From Streptomyces seoulensis (lineage in GTDB: Bacteria > Actinomycetota > Actinomycetes > Streptomycetales > Streptomycetaceae), in the NCBI GenBank assembly GCA_013364255.1, contig CP054936.1, positions 7,210,353 through 7,274,352 of the forward strand: a stretch of 64,000 nucleotides of DNA. Reading direction: 5' to 3'. Shown piece by piece: positions 24,132-32,282 of this stretch. A program made the position numbers and the translations under genes. The notes below the pieces were generated by a model. That model saw only the letters and a list, made by a program, of their open reading frames with translations, did not search any database and was not told the origin of the DNA. Position 1 is the first letter of the stretch, and every line of letters begins with the position of its first letter.

Positions 24132-24533
24132 ATGAGCACCGAGACCACCGCCTCAGTGTCCACGCACATCCTGGACACCAGCGTCGGCCGCCCCGCCGAG
24201 GCCGTCGCCGTCCACCTCAGCGCCCGCTCGGGCAGCGACGGTGACTGGCAGGCGCTCGGCGGGTCCGCCACCGACGCGGACGGGCGGTGCAAGGACCTTC
24301 CGGCCCTGCCGGAGGGCGCCACCCACGTACGGCTCGACTTCGAGACCGAGTCGTACTTCGCCAAGAAACAAGCCGCGGCCCAGCAGGACGCCCCCGCGCT
24401 CCGGGACAGCGAGAACGGCCGGCCGGTGTTCTTCCCCGAGGTCACCATCACCTTCGCGGTGGTGCCCGGTGAGCACTACCACGTTCCGCTGCTGCTCAAC
24501 CCGTTCGGCTACTCCGTTTACCGAGGGAGCTGA
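24132..24533 (+). CDS. uraH: 5-hydroxyisourate hydrolase (transthyretin-like)
   Basis: A 133-aa enzyme hydrolysing 5-hydroxyisourate, the uricase product, to OHCU. It shows the N-terminal catalytic His (VSTHILDTSVGRPA, His12), an Arg in TDADGRC, a His in EHYHVPLLLNPFGYS and the diagnostic C-terminal YRGS tetrapeptide, all hallmarks of transthyretin-related HIU hydrolases. Its length is normal. It is the second gene of the operon, and the uricase ATG is only 7 nt past its stop. The start is ATG 24132 behind AAGAGGAAAAC. Confidence 0.95.
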   Translation: MSTETTASVSTHILDTSVGRPAEAVAVHLSARSGSDGDWQALGGSATDADGRCKDLPALPEGATHVRLDFETESYFAKKQAAAQQDAPALRDSENGRPVFFPEVTITFAVVPGEHYHVPLLLNPFGYSVYRGS

Positions 24534-24540
24534 CCGACAC

Positions 24541-25476
24541 ATGACCCGTTTCGTCCTGGGACAGAACCAGTACGGCAAGGCAGAGAACCGCGTTGTCAAG
24601 ATCACGCGTGACGGCGACACGCACCACATCAAGGACCTGAACGTCTCCGTCGCCCTGTCCGGCGACATGGAGGAGGTCCACCGCAGCGGCTCCAACGCGA
24701 ACGTCCTGCCGACGGACACCACCAAGAACACGGTGTTCGCCTTCGCCAAGGAGCACGGGATCCAGAGCGCCGAGGACCTCGGCGTCAAGCTCGCCCGCCA
24801 CTTCGTGGACAACAACGAGCCCATCCACCGGGCCCGCATCCGCGTCGAGGAGTACGGCTGGGAGCGGATCGAGACCTCGCAGTCCGGCGCCCGCTTCGTC
24901 GGCTCCGACGAGATCGCCCACTCCTTCGTCCGCAAGGGCCAGGAGACCCGCGTCGCGGAGATCACCTACGACGGCCACGGCATCCAGGTGCTCTCCGGGT
25001 TCAAGGACCTGACCGTCCTGAACTCCACCAACTCCGAGTTCTTCGGCTACCTCAAGGACAAGTACACCACCCTCACGGAGGACTACGACCGGATCCTGGC
25101 CACCACCGTCTCCACCTGGTGGCGGCACAACTGGGACGGCGTCGACTCGCACGCCCCGGACTGGGACCGCTCGTACAACGGGGTGCGCAAGCACGCGCTC
25201 CAGGCGTTCGCCGAGACCTACTCGTACTCTCTCCAGCAGACCCTCTTCGAGATGGGCGTGCGGGTGCTCAACTCCCGTGACGAGGTGGACGAGATCCGCT
25301 TCTCGATGCCCAACAAGCACCACTTCCGCTCGGACCTGTCGCCCTTCGGGATCGACAACGAGGCCAAGGACGGCGCCGTGTACTACGCCGCCGACCGCCC
25401 CTACGGCCTGATCGAGGCCACCATCCTGCGCGACGGCGCCGAACAACTCATCCCGGTCGACATGACCAACCTCTGA
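24541..25476 (+). CDS. pucL: urate oxidase (uricase)
   Basis: A 311-aa cofactor-free oxidase converting urate, O2 and water to 5-hydroxyisourate and H2O2. It is a tandem T-fold protein. The catalytic Lys/Thr pair lies in the first half (GKAENRVVKI and TTKNTVFAFAKEHG), the Arg/Gln substrate clamp further on, with LNSTNSEFFGYLKDKYTTL and the C-terminal SMPNKHHFRSDLSPFG that is conserved in uricases. It ends without a peroxisomal signal, as expected for bacteria. H2O2 made here explains the AllR-type catalase nearby. A 17-bp hairpin follows 8 bp after the stop. Confidence 0.96.
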   Translation: MTRFVLGQNQYGKAENRVVKITRDGDTHHIKDLNVSVALSGDMEEVHRSGSNANVLPTDTTKNTVFAFAKEHGIQSAEDLGVKLARHFVDNNEPIHRARIRVEEYGWERIETSQSGARFVGSDEIAHSFVRKGQETRVAEITYDGHGIQVLSGFKDLTVLNSTNSEFFGYLKDKYTTLTEDYDRILATTVSTWWRHNWDGVDSHAPDWDRSYNGVRKHALQAFAETYSYSLQQTLFEMGVRVLNSRDEVDEIRFSMPNKHHFRSDLSPFGIDNEAKDGAVYYAADRPYGLIEATILRDGAEQLIPVDMTNL

Positions 25477-25484
25477 CGCGGGAC

Positions 25485-25522
25485 GCGCGCCACCGGCCCG
25501 GCCGCCCGGGCCGGTGGCGCGC
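25485..25522 (+). terminator. 17-bp intercistronic hairpin between uricase and permease
   Basis: A perfect stem GCGCGCCACCGGCCCGG (25485-25501) / CCGGGCCGGTGGCGCGC (25506-25522) with loop CCGC. The permease ATG is only 18 bp beyond it and no promoter fits between, so it is probably a partial terminator or an mRNA 3'-end stabiliser that sets operon stoichiometry. Confidence 0.75.
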
Positions 25523-25540
25523 CACACCGGAGGGAACACC

Positions 25541-26953
25541 ATGGCACAGCCTGCAACGGAGCCGGCGAAAGGCTCCTGTTCCACCCCGCCGGTGCACATC
25601 GAGGACGCCGTCACGTCCGTGCACCCGGTGGACGAGAAGCTCCACCCCTCGCGGCTCGTCCCCGCAGCGCTCCAGCACATCGCCGCCATGTACGCGGGCG
25701 TCGTCACTCCTCCGCTCATCATCGGCCAGGCCTGCGGCCTCGACATCGCGGCCCGCACCCGGCTCATCGCCGCCTCGCTGCTCATCGCGGGCGTCGCCAC
25801 CATCTTGCAGACCATCGGCGTCAAGGGCCTGGTCGGCAACCGGCTGCCCTTCGTGAACGCCGCCTCCTCGGCCGGCATCGCGCCCATCCTGGCCATCGCC
25901 GAGACCAACACCAAGGGTCACCAACTCCCCGCCATCTACGGCGCGGTGATGGTCGCCGGCGTCTTCTGCCTCGCCGTCGGACCGTTCTTCGGACGGCTCC
26001 TCAGGTTCTTCCCGCCGCTGGTCACCGGCGTGGTCATCACGCTCATCGGCGTCACGCTGATGCCCGTGCCCGTCGGCTGGGCGCAGGGCGGCGACAAGAC
26101 CGCCACCGACTTCGGCTCGATGCGCAACCTCGCGCTCGCCGGCTTCACCCTCGTCGTCATCCTGCTGATCCAGCGCTTCGGCCAGGGCTTCGTCAAGCAA
26201 GTCGCCCTGCTGTTCGGCCTGTTGATCGGCACCCTGGCCGCGATCCCGTTCGGCATGGCCGACTTCAGCGGCATCCGCTCCGCGCCGGTGGCCGCGCTGC
26301 CCACCCCGTTCGCCTTCGGCGCCCCCGAGTTCCAGCCCGCGGCCATCCTGTCGCTGTGCATCGTCATGCTGGTGCTGATGACCGAGTCCAGCGCCGGAAT
26401 GCTCGCGCTCGGCGAGATCTGCGGCCGCCGCGCCGACTCCCGCACCATCACCCGCGGCCTGCGCACCGACGGCATCGCCACCCTGCTCGGCCCCGTCTTC
26501 GGCGGCTTCCCCACCTCCGCCTTCGCCCAGAACGTCGGCGTCGTCTCGCTCACCCGGGTGCGCAGCCGCTACGTCGTCGCCGTCGCCGGCGGCGCCCTGC
26601 TGGTCCTCGGCGCCTTCCCGGTGCTCGGCGCGGTCGTCTCCCTCGTGCCGATGCCGGTCCTCGGCGGCGCGGGCATCGTCCTGTTCGGCTCCATCGCCGT
26701 CAGCGGCATCCGCACCCTCTCGGAGGCGGGCCTCGACGACAGCTCCAACATCATCCTGGTGGCCGTCGCCCTCGGCGCGGGCATCATCCCCCTGGCCGCG
26801 CCGACCTTCTACGCCGAGTTCCCGGCCTGGGCGCAGACCGTCCTCGGCTCCGGGATCAGCGCCGGCGCCATCGTCGCGGTCTCCCTCAACCTGTTCTTCC
26901 ACCATCTCGGCACCCGGAGCCGCACCGCGGCCCCGGCACTCAAATCCTCCTAG
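25541..26953 (+). CDS. NCS2-family xanthine/urate permease
   Basis: A 470-aa inner-membrane proton symporter with 12-14 hydrophobic helices. NAT/NCS2 marks: QHIAAMYAGVVTPPL (the motif with the conserved QH pair) near residue 45, MTESSAGMLALGEI near 285 with the substrate-binding Glu, and FAQNVGVVSLTRVRSR near 330 with the essential Asn. It probably imports urate or xanthine for the adjacent uricase. The ATG follows GGAGGG. It is closely related to the second permease at 28641, suggesting duplication and substrate divergence. Confidence 0.9.
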   Translation: MAQPATEPAKGSCSTPPVHIEDAVTSVHPVDEKLHPSRLVPAALQHIAAMYAGVVTPPLIIGQACGLDIAARTRLIAASLLIAGVATILQTIGVKGLVGNRLPFVNAASSAGIAPILAIAETNTKGHQLPAIYGAVMVAGVFCLAVGPFFGRLLRFFPPLVTGVVITLIGVTLMPVPVGWAQGGDKTATDFGSMRNLALAGFTLVVILLIQRFGQGFVKQVALLFGLLIGTLAAIPFGMADFSGIRSAPVAALPTPFAFGAPEFQPAAILSLCIVMLVLMTESSAGMLALGEICGRRADSRTITRGLRTDGIATLLGPVFGGFPTSAFAQNVGVVSLTRVRSRYVVAVAGGALLVLGAFPVLGAVVSLVPMPVLGGAGIVLFGSIAVSGIRTLSEAGLDDSSNIILVAVALGAGIIPLAAPTFYAEFPAWAQTVLGSGISAGAIVAVSLNLFFHHLGTRSRTAAPALKSS

Positions 26954-26970
26954 GGTCCTGCCGTGCCCTC

Positions 26971-26993
26971 CCCGTGGTCCCTCCGGCCACGGG
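26971..26993 (+). terminator. short hairpin between permease and amidohydrolase
   Basis: A 7-bp stem CCCGTGG/CCACGGG (26971-26977 with 26987-26993) ends 26 bp before the next start codon. It is probably a weak attenuator rather than a full stop. Confidence 0.4.
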
Positions 26994-27019
26994 CCGCCAC
27001 TCACAGACAAGGAAGCGCA

Positions 27020-28405
27020 ATGGCACCATCGGCAGCCCAGCGCATCGTCATCGAGAACTGTTCGATCGCGACCGTGGACGCGAACGACACCGAGTACGCC
27101 TCCGGGCACATCGTCATCGCCGGCAACCGGATCGAGTCCATCGGCGCCGGCCGGGCCCCCGAGAACCTGGCCGACGTCGAGCGCCGGATCGACGCGAGCG
27201 GCCACCTGGTCACGCCCGGTCTGATCAACACCCACCACCACTTCTACCAGTGGATCACCCGGGGCCTGGCCACCGACCACAACCTGTTCAACTGGCTCGT
27301 CGCGCTCTACCCCACCTGGGCGCGCATCGACGAGGAGATGGTGTACGCCGCGGCCCAGGGCTCGCTGGCGATGATGGCCCGTGGCGGCGTCACCACCGCC
27401 ATGGACCACCACTACGTCTTCCCGCAGGGCTCCGGCGACCTGTCCGGCGCCGTGATCCGCGCCGCCCGCGAGATGGGCGTCCGCTTCACCCTGGCCCGCG
27501 GGTCGATGGACCGCAGCGAGAAGGACGGCGGCCTGCCCCCGGACTTCGCCGTCGAGACGCTGGAGGGCGCGCTCGCCGCCACCGAGGAGACCGTCAAGAA
27601 GCACCACGACGCCTCCTTCGACGCCATGACCCAGGTGGCCGTCGCGCCGTGCTCCCCGTTCTCCGTCTCCACCGAACTGATGCGCCAGGGCGCCGAGCTG
27701 GCCCGCCGTCTCGGCGTACGGCTGCACACCCACGGCTCGGAGACGGTGGAGGAGGAGAAGTTCTGCCACGAGCTGTTCGGCATGGGCCCCACCGACTACT
27801 TCGAGTCCACCGGCTGGCTGGGCGAGGACGTGTGGATGGCGCACTGCGTCCACATGAACGACAGCGACATCGCCGCCTTCGCCCGCACGAAGACCGGCGT
27901 GGCGCACTGCCCGTCCTCCAACGCGCGCCTGGCGGCCGGCATCGCCCGGGTCCCCGACATGCTGGCGGCCGGCGTCCCGGTCGGCCTGGGCGTGGACGGC
28001 ACCGCCTCCAACGAGTCCGGCGAACTCCACACCGAACTGCGCAACGCCCTGCTGATCAACCGGCTCGGCGCGCACCGCGAGGCCGCCCTGAACGCCCGTC
28101 AGGCGCTGCGTCTGGGCACCCACGGCGGCGCCACGGTCCTCGGCCGGGCCGAGCAGACCGGCTCGCTGGAGGCCGGCAAGCTCGCCGACCTGGTGCTGTG
28201 GAAGCTGGACACCCTGGCCCACGCGTCGATCGCCGACCCGGTGACCGCCCTCGTCTTCGGCGCCGCGGCCCCCGTGACGGCCTCCTTCGTCAACGGCCGC
28301 CAGATCGTCGAGAACGGCCGCCTGCTGCACGCGGACGAGGACGCCATCGCGCACTCGACCCGCACCGAGGCCCAGCGCCTGGCCCGGATCGCCGCCCAGC
28401 GCTGA
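27020..28405 (+). CDS. 8-oxoguanine deaminase-like amidohydrolase
   Basis: A 461-aa member of the amidohydrolase superfamily (cytosine/guanine deaminase-like). The metal site is visible: HxH within NTHHHFYQWITRG (His72 and His74), His in RLHTHGSE near 238, His in MAHCVHMND near 274, and Asp in GLGVDGTASNESGE near 325. The NTHHHFYQ and VDGTASNESG motifs point to the 8-oxoguanine/isoxanthopterin-like deaminase branch rather than classical guanine deaminase. The product of 8-oxoguanine deamination is urate, which fits this operon exactly. Guanine deaminase or S-triazine hydrolase-like activity is the alternative. RBS AAGGAAG precedes the ATG. Confidence 0.8.
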   Translation: MAPSAAQRIVIENCSIATVDANDTEYASGHIVIAGNRIESIGAGRAPENLADVERRIDASGHLVTPGLINTHHHFYQWITRGLATDHNLFNWLVALYPTWARIDEEMVYAAAQGSLAMMARGGVTTAMDHHYVFPQGSGDLSGAVIRAAREMGVRFTLARGSMDRSEKDGGLPPDFAVETLEGALAATEETVKKHHDASFDAMTQVAVAPCSPFSVSTELMRQGAELARRLGVRLHTHGSETVEEEKFCHELFGMGPTDYFESTGWLGEDVWMAHCVHMNDSDIAAFARTKTGVAHCPSSNARLAAGIARVPDMLAAGVPVGLGVDGTASNESGELHTELRNALLINRLGAHREAALNARQALRLGTHGGATVLGRAEQTGSLEAGKLADLVLWKLDTLAHASIADPVTALVFGAAAPVTASFVNGRQIVENGRLLHADEDAIAHSTRTEAQRLARIAAQR

Positions 28406-28419
28406 TCCGCACCGAAGCT

Positions 28420-28447
28420 CCGGCCGGGGGGGACGGCCCCCGGCCGG
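28420..28447 (+). terminator. terminator after the amidohydrolase gene
   Basis: An 11-bp perfect stem CCGGCCGGGGG/CCCCCGGCCGG (28420-28430 with 28437-28447) with loop GGACGG, extended by a bulged GCTC/GAGC pair. Confidence 0.72.
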
Positions 28448-28602
28448 GAGCCGTGGACCCGAGCGGGGTCCGCGGCGGCCGGCTCCGGGGCGCGCGTGGA
28501 CGCGCGCGCCCCGGGACGGTGTCCGTCCGCCACTCCCCGAGGGTCCCCCGAGGACCCGCCCCCGGTCCCGCACGACCACACACGCATTACCTCCAAGACA
28601 CC

Positions 28603-28618
28603 CACGTCAGCAGACGTG
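28603..28618 (+). promoter_or_regulatory. CACGTC-N4-GACGTG dyad before the second permease
   Basis: A perfect 6-bp inverted repeat with spacer AGCA, centred 30 bp upstream of the GTG start and just before the GGAGGAG ribosome site. It may be an operator or leader stem. It is unlike either palindrome found at the other purine genes. Confidence 0.45.
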
Positions 28619-28640
28619 TTACCCGACCGGAGGAGCAGCC

Positions 28641-30056
28641 GTGGCCACTCACCCCGCACCCCGCGATGAGGCACGACAGCCAGCCGAGTCCACCCACCCC
28701 GTCGACGAGAAACTCCCCGCGCTCAAAATGGCGACCAGCGGCCTCCAGCACGTGGCCGCCATGTACGCGGGCGTGGTCGCCCCGCCCCTGATCGTCGGCG
28801 CGGCCGTCGGCCTGTCCGGCGCCGAACTGACCTTCCTCACCGGCGCCTGCCTGTTCACGGCCGGTCTCGCCACCTTCCTCCAGACCCTCGGCATCTGGAA
28901 GATCGGCGCCCGCCTGCCCTTCGTCAACGGCGTCACCTTCGCCGGCGTCGCGCCGATGACCGCGATCGTCGCCTCCACCAAGGACAAGTCCGACGCCCTG
29001 CCGATCATCTTCGGCGCGGTCATCGTCGCCGGCCTCCTCGGCTTCCTCGCCGCCCCCGTCTTCTGCAAGGCGGTCCGCTTCTTCCCGCCCGTGGTCACCG
29101 GCACCGTCATCACCCTGATCGGCGTCTCCCTGCTGCCCGTCGCCTTCGGCTGGGCCCAGGGCCCGAACCCGGCCGGACACGACTACGGCTCCGCGAAATA
29201 CCTCACCCTGGCCGGCATCACCCTCGTCGTCGTCCTGCTGCTGCGCCGCTTCACCCGGGGCTTCGTCAAGCAGATCGCCGTCCTGCTGGGCCTGATCGCC
29301 GGCACGCTCATCGCGATACCCTTCGGCGTCACCGACTTCGGCCCGGTCGCCGACGCCGACGTGGTCGGCTTCCCCACCCCCTTCCACTTCGGCGCGCCGC
29401 AGTTCCAGCTCGCGGCGATCGTGTCGATGTGCGTGGTGATGGTGGTCTCCATGACCGAGTCCACCGCCGACATGCTCGCCCTCGGCGAGGTCGTCGAGCG
29501 CCCCGCCGACGAGGAGACGATCAAGCGGGGCCTGCGCGCCGACACCCTCGGCTCGGCCCTCAGCCCGCTGTTCAACGGCTTCATGTGCAGCGCCTTCGCC
29601 CAGAACATCGGCCTGGTGGCGATGACCCGGGTGCGCAGCCGCTTCGTGGTCGCCACCGGCGGCGGCTTCCTGGTCCTGATGGGCCTGTGCCCGATGGCCG
29701 CCTCGCTGATCGCGGTCGTCCCGCGCCCGGTGCTCGGCGGCGCGGGCGTGGTGCTGTTCGGCTCGGTCGCCGCCAGCGGCATCCAGACCCTGGCCCGGGC
29801 CGGGCTCGACAAGGACAACAACGTCCTCATCGTGGCCGTGTCGCTGGCCGTCGGCGTCATCCCGATCACCGTGCCGGACTTCTACCACGCCTTCCCGGAG
29901 ACGGCCCGGATCGTCCTCGACTCCGGCATCTCCACCGGCTGCGTCGCCGCCGTCGTCCTCAACCTGGTCTTCAACCACCTCGGCAAGTCCCGCAAAGAGG
30001 AACGGGACGTCACCCACCCGATGGAGGCGGGCGAGGAGATCGCCGTCGTGCACTGA
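28641..30056 (+). CDS. NCS2-family purine (urate/xanthine) permease, second copy
   Basis: A 471-aa polytopic membrane symporter, collinear with the permease at 25541. The shared opening HPVDEKL is followed by the QH motif QHVAAMYAGVVAPPL, the Glu motif MTESTADMLALGEV and the Asn motif FAQNIGLVAMTRVRSR. TESTAD here versus TESSAG in the first copy changes the Asp position of the substrate motif, which in this family influences uric acid versus xanthine preference, so different substrates are plausible. GTG start with GGAGGAG. It has its own leader and is separated by a terminator from the upstream operon. Confidence 0.9.
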   Translation: MATHPAPRDEARQPAESTHPVDEKLPALKMATSGLQHVAAMYAGVVAPPLIVGAAVGLSGAELTFLTGACLFTAGLATFLQTLGIWKIGARLPFVNGVTFAGVAPMTAIVASTKDKSDALPIIFGAVIVAGLLGFLAAPVFCKAVRFFPPVVTGTVITLIGVSLLPVAFGWAQGPNPAGHDYGSAKYLTLAGITLVVVLLLRRFTRGFVKQIAVLLGLIAGTLIAIPFGVTDFGPVADADVVGFPTPFHFGAPQFQLAAIVSMCVVMVVSMTESTADMLALGEVVERPADEETIKRGLRADTLGSALSPLFNGFMCSAFAQNIGLVAMTRVRSRFVVATGGGFLVLMGLCPMAASLIAVVPRPVLGGAGVVLFGSVAASGIQTLARAGLDKDNNVLIVAVSLAVGVIPITVPDFYHAFPETARIVLDSGISTGCVAAVVLNLVFNHLGKSRKEERDVTHPMEAGEEIAVVH

Positions 30057-30079
30057 CGACACGTACGCGACCGTTTCGT

Positions 30080-30113
30080 GGGGTACGGCCCGGCTGCCAC
30101 CGGGCCGTACCCC
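30080..30113. terminator. convergent terminator
   Basis: A 14-bp perfect stem GGGGTACGGCCCGG/CCGGGCCGTACCCC (30080-30093 with 30100-30113), followed by TTT, lies between convergent genes. Confidence 0.85.
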
Positions 30114-30136
30114 TTTCCACGCTCTCGCGCCCCGCT

Positions 30137-30559
30137 CTACAGCCCGAACAGCGCCGGGTCCGAGGCGAGTTCCTTGAAGTGCGTGTCCGGAGCGGCGACC
30201 AGCTTGCGGGTCTTCAGGTCCAGCAGACCGCCGACCGCGCTGATCTCGGCCGCCACCGTGCCGTCGGCCTTGCGGACCGTCTGCTCGATCCGGAACGTCC
30301 GGCCGCCCTCCCAGGAGAACGCGCAGCTGACGTCGATCTCGTCACCGGCCAGCAGCTCCCGGCGGTAGCGGATCGTCGTCTCCAGCGCCACCGGACCCAC
30401 CCCGCGGGAGACCAGTCCCGTCTGGGTGATCCCGGCCGCCTGGAGCAGCGCCCAGCGGGCGTGCTCCCCGTAGTTGAGGTACACGGCCTGGTTGACGTGG
30501 CCCTGTGTGTCGGTCTCGTACCCGCGCACGGTCACCCGCACGGAAAACGGCTCGCTCAC
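30137..30559 (-). CDS. acyl-CoA thioesterase, 4HBT hotdog family
   Basis: A 140-aa single hotdog domain. RGYETDTQGHVNQAVYLNYGE in two stretches near residues 11-31 is the 4-hydroxybenzoyl-CoA thioesterase-type active-site region, with the catalytic Asp in ETD. The protein would hydrolyse a short/medium or aromatic acyl-CoA in the cytoplasm. Length and architecture (active-site helix, then strands ending GGLLDLKTRKLV) are standard. The GTG at 30559 follows AGGGGGAT. A 56-bp gap to the next leftward gene leaves operon membership open. Confidence 0.82.
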   Translation of the reverse strand: MSEPFSVRVTVRGYETDTQGHVNQAVYLNYGEHARWALLQAAGITQTGLVSRGVGPVALETTIRYRRELLAGDEIDVSCAFSWEGGRTFRIEQTVRKADGTVAAEISAVGGLLDLKTRKLVAAPDTHFKELASDPALFGL

Positions 30560-30615
30560 TGCATCCCCCTCAGCACACGATCGCATCTGCGTTCCCCCCG
30601 ATCTTGTCATGCCGT

Positions 30616-31275
30616 TCACACCCGGCGCGGGGACGCCAGCAGGTACCGGACCCGGGTACGCGGCTCCGTGTACTCCCCGGCCTGCCAGCCCGCCCGCTCC
30701 AGCGCGGCCGCGCACGCCCGCAGCGCCTCGCCGTCCGGGCCGTGCACGGCGACCGCCTCCGGCTGCGCGGTCGCCCGCACCCGGTACCCGTCGTCCCCGT
30801 CCGGCCCGGCGGGACGGCACCCGGCCGCCTCCAGGGCCAGCGCCGCGGCCCGCACCAGATGCGTACGCTCCCACCCGCACGGCCGCTGGACGCTGCCGTC
30901 CGGATGGGTCATCCGCCGCAGCTCCAGCAGCCCCTGCCAGGCGCTGTGCACCTCGCGGAGGCGGGCGGGGGAGGCGTCCACCGGCTGCTCCTCGCCGCCG
31001 ACCCGGGCGGCGAACACGCCGCCGGCGCCCTCCTGCGGAGCGGCGGCGGGTGCGCTGTCGGCCGGACCGGCGGAGCCCCCGGTCGCGGGCTCGGCCTCCC
31101 GTATCCGGTGCCCGGCGGGGGTGAGGAAGTGGTCGTGCGGCGGGCGCGGATGCCGGAAGGCGAGCCCCCGCTGAACCAGCGCGGCGAGCTGCGCCGGGGT
31201 GCCGCGCAGTCGCCCGGTCACCGGGTCGGCGGCGTCGATGACGCGGCGCTGCGCGGCCGTCGGCGGTCGTGTCAC
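30616..31275 (-). CDS. conserved hypothetical protein (Streptomyces-type)
   Basis: A 219-aa cytoplasmic protein. The first 50 residues (AAQRRVIDAADPVTGRLRGT, then LAALVQRGLAFRHPRP) look like a small winged-helix-like module. A Pro/Ala/Gly linker spans about 62-90. The C-terminal 120 residues include an Arg-rich helix (RLREVHSAWQGLLELRRMTH) and an alpha/beta part. I do not recognise a characterised family. The GTG start at 31275 has GAGGGGGG upstream. It lies 83 bp downstream of the phosphatase gene and may share its transcript. Confidence 0.6.
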   Translation of the reverse strand: MTRPPTAAQRRVIDAADPVTGRLRGTPAQLAALVQRGLAFRHPRPPHDHFLTPAGHRIREAEPATGGSAGPADSAPAAAPQEGAGGVFAARVGGEEQPVDASPARLREVHSAWQGLLELRRMTHPDGSVQRPCGWERTHLVRAAALALEAAGCRPAGPDGDDGYRVRATAQPEAVAVHGPDGEALRACAAALERAGWQAGEYTEPRTRVRYLLASPRRV

Positions 31276-31358
31276 GGCGTCCCCCCTCTCCGGGCTCCCC
31301 GGGCCGTTGCTGCTCAGCAGCGTACGGCCCGGGTCCGACAACGAGGCGGGGCCCGTCG

Positions 31359-31976
31359 TCAGTCGGAGGACTCGGCCGGTGCGGGCGGCCGGATGTTCCA
31401 GCCCGCGATCACCGGCCGGTCGTGCTCGGTGCCCAGTCGGCACACGGTCCCCGTGGCCAGCTGGAACAGCGCGCCCGCCGACGGCGGCAGACCGAGCCGC
31501 CGCGCGGTGAGCACCCGCAGGAAGTGCCCGTGCGCCACCAGCAGCACGACGCCCTCCGTGTTGGCGAACGCGGCGTCCACCCGCGCCAGCATCCGGTCGG
31601 CCCGCTCGCCGACCTGCTCCACGCTCTCCCCGGGATGCTCCGGCGGACCCGGCGCCACCCCGTCCGTGAACAGGAACCAGCCCGGCCGGGTGCGCTGGAT
31701 CTCGGGCGTGGTCACACCTTCGTAGCCGCCGTAGTCCCACTCGTGCAGGTCCGGGTCCACCCGGGCGTCGTGCACGCCGATGAGCTGGGCCGTCTCCCGC
31801 GCCCGCTGCGAGGGGCTGACGAACGCCGCGCCGATGCGGTGCGAGCGGATCAGCGGCACCAGCCGCCGCGCCTCCTCGCGGCCGTGCTCGGTGAGCGGCA
31901 CGTCCGTGCAGCCGGTGTGCCGCCCGGAGCGCGACCACTCGGTCTCTCCGTGCCGGACGAGAAAGAGGTCACCCAC
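31359..31976 (-). CDS. histidine phosphatase superfamily protein
   Basis: A 205-aa phosphoglycerate-mutase-like phosphatase. The phosphoacceptor motif LVRHGETEWSRSGRHTG is at residues 6-22, and the second catalytic His is in LLVAHGHFLRVL near 155. An EWDYGGYEG acid/base region lies between. The substrate (sugar phosphate, or alpha-ribazole-like) is not predictable. GTG start; no membrane or signal sequence. The gene stands alone between the DUF397 gene and the hypothetical gene. Confidence 0.85.
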   Translation of the reverse strand: MGDLFLVRHGETEWSRSGRHTGCTDVPLTEHGREEARRLVPLIRSHRIGAAFVSPSQRARETAQLIGVHDARVDPDLHEWDYGGYEGVTTPEIQRTRPGWFLFTDGVAPGPPEHPGESVEQVGERADRMLARVDAAFANTEGVVLLVAHGHFLRVLTARRLGLPPSAGALFQLATGTVCRLGTEHDRPVIAGWNIRPPAPAESSD

Positions 31977-32078
31977 GTCCGCTGTTCCTTCCCTGTCGTC
32001 GCCGACGACACCTTGACACGCACCGGGTACGGCCGCAGCAGGGGCTGGGCCGTACGGCCGGTGTGGACTCCCGCCTCA

Positions 32079-32282
32079 TTACGCCGAGGCGTAGGAGAGG
32101 AACGCGGCCCATCCCTCCGGGGGGAAGGCGAGGTGGGGGCCTTGGGTGGTCTTGGAGTCGCGGACGTGGATGGCGGCGGGGGAGTGAGCGACTTCGACAC
32201 ACTCGGGACCGTCGTTGGTGCTGTAGCTGCTCTTGAACCAGTTCAGCGCGAAGTCGTTCCCAGCCGAGGGGGTGGTCATCAT
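32079..32282 (-). CDS. DUF397 protein
   Basis: A 67-aa protein with the full DUF397 pattern: WFKSSYSTNDGPECVEVAHS at about 15-34, then IHVRDSKTTQGPHLAFPPEGWAAF in two pieces. DUF397 proteins accompany XRE/DUF5753 regulators throughout Streptomyces (WhiJ- and BldB-neighbour-type modules) and are thought to be their small partners in developmental control. The ATG overlaps the regulator stop (ATGA), so the two are co-translated. An alternative ATG lies one codon later. Confidence 0.92.
   Translation of the reverse strand: MMTTPSAGNDFALNWFKSSYSTNDGPECVEVAHSPAAIHVRDSKTTQGPHLAFPPEGWAAFLSYASA

Noticed and set aside
25448..28579. A 1043-codon open frame antisense to the permease and deaminase genes
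   Set aside because: It is the shadow of well-supported rightward genes; the product is an implausible Gly/Arg/Asp-rich chain without domains.
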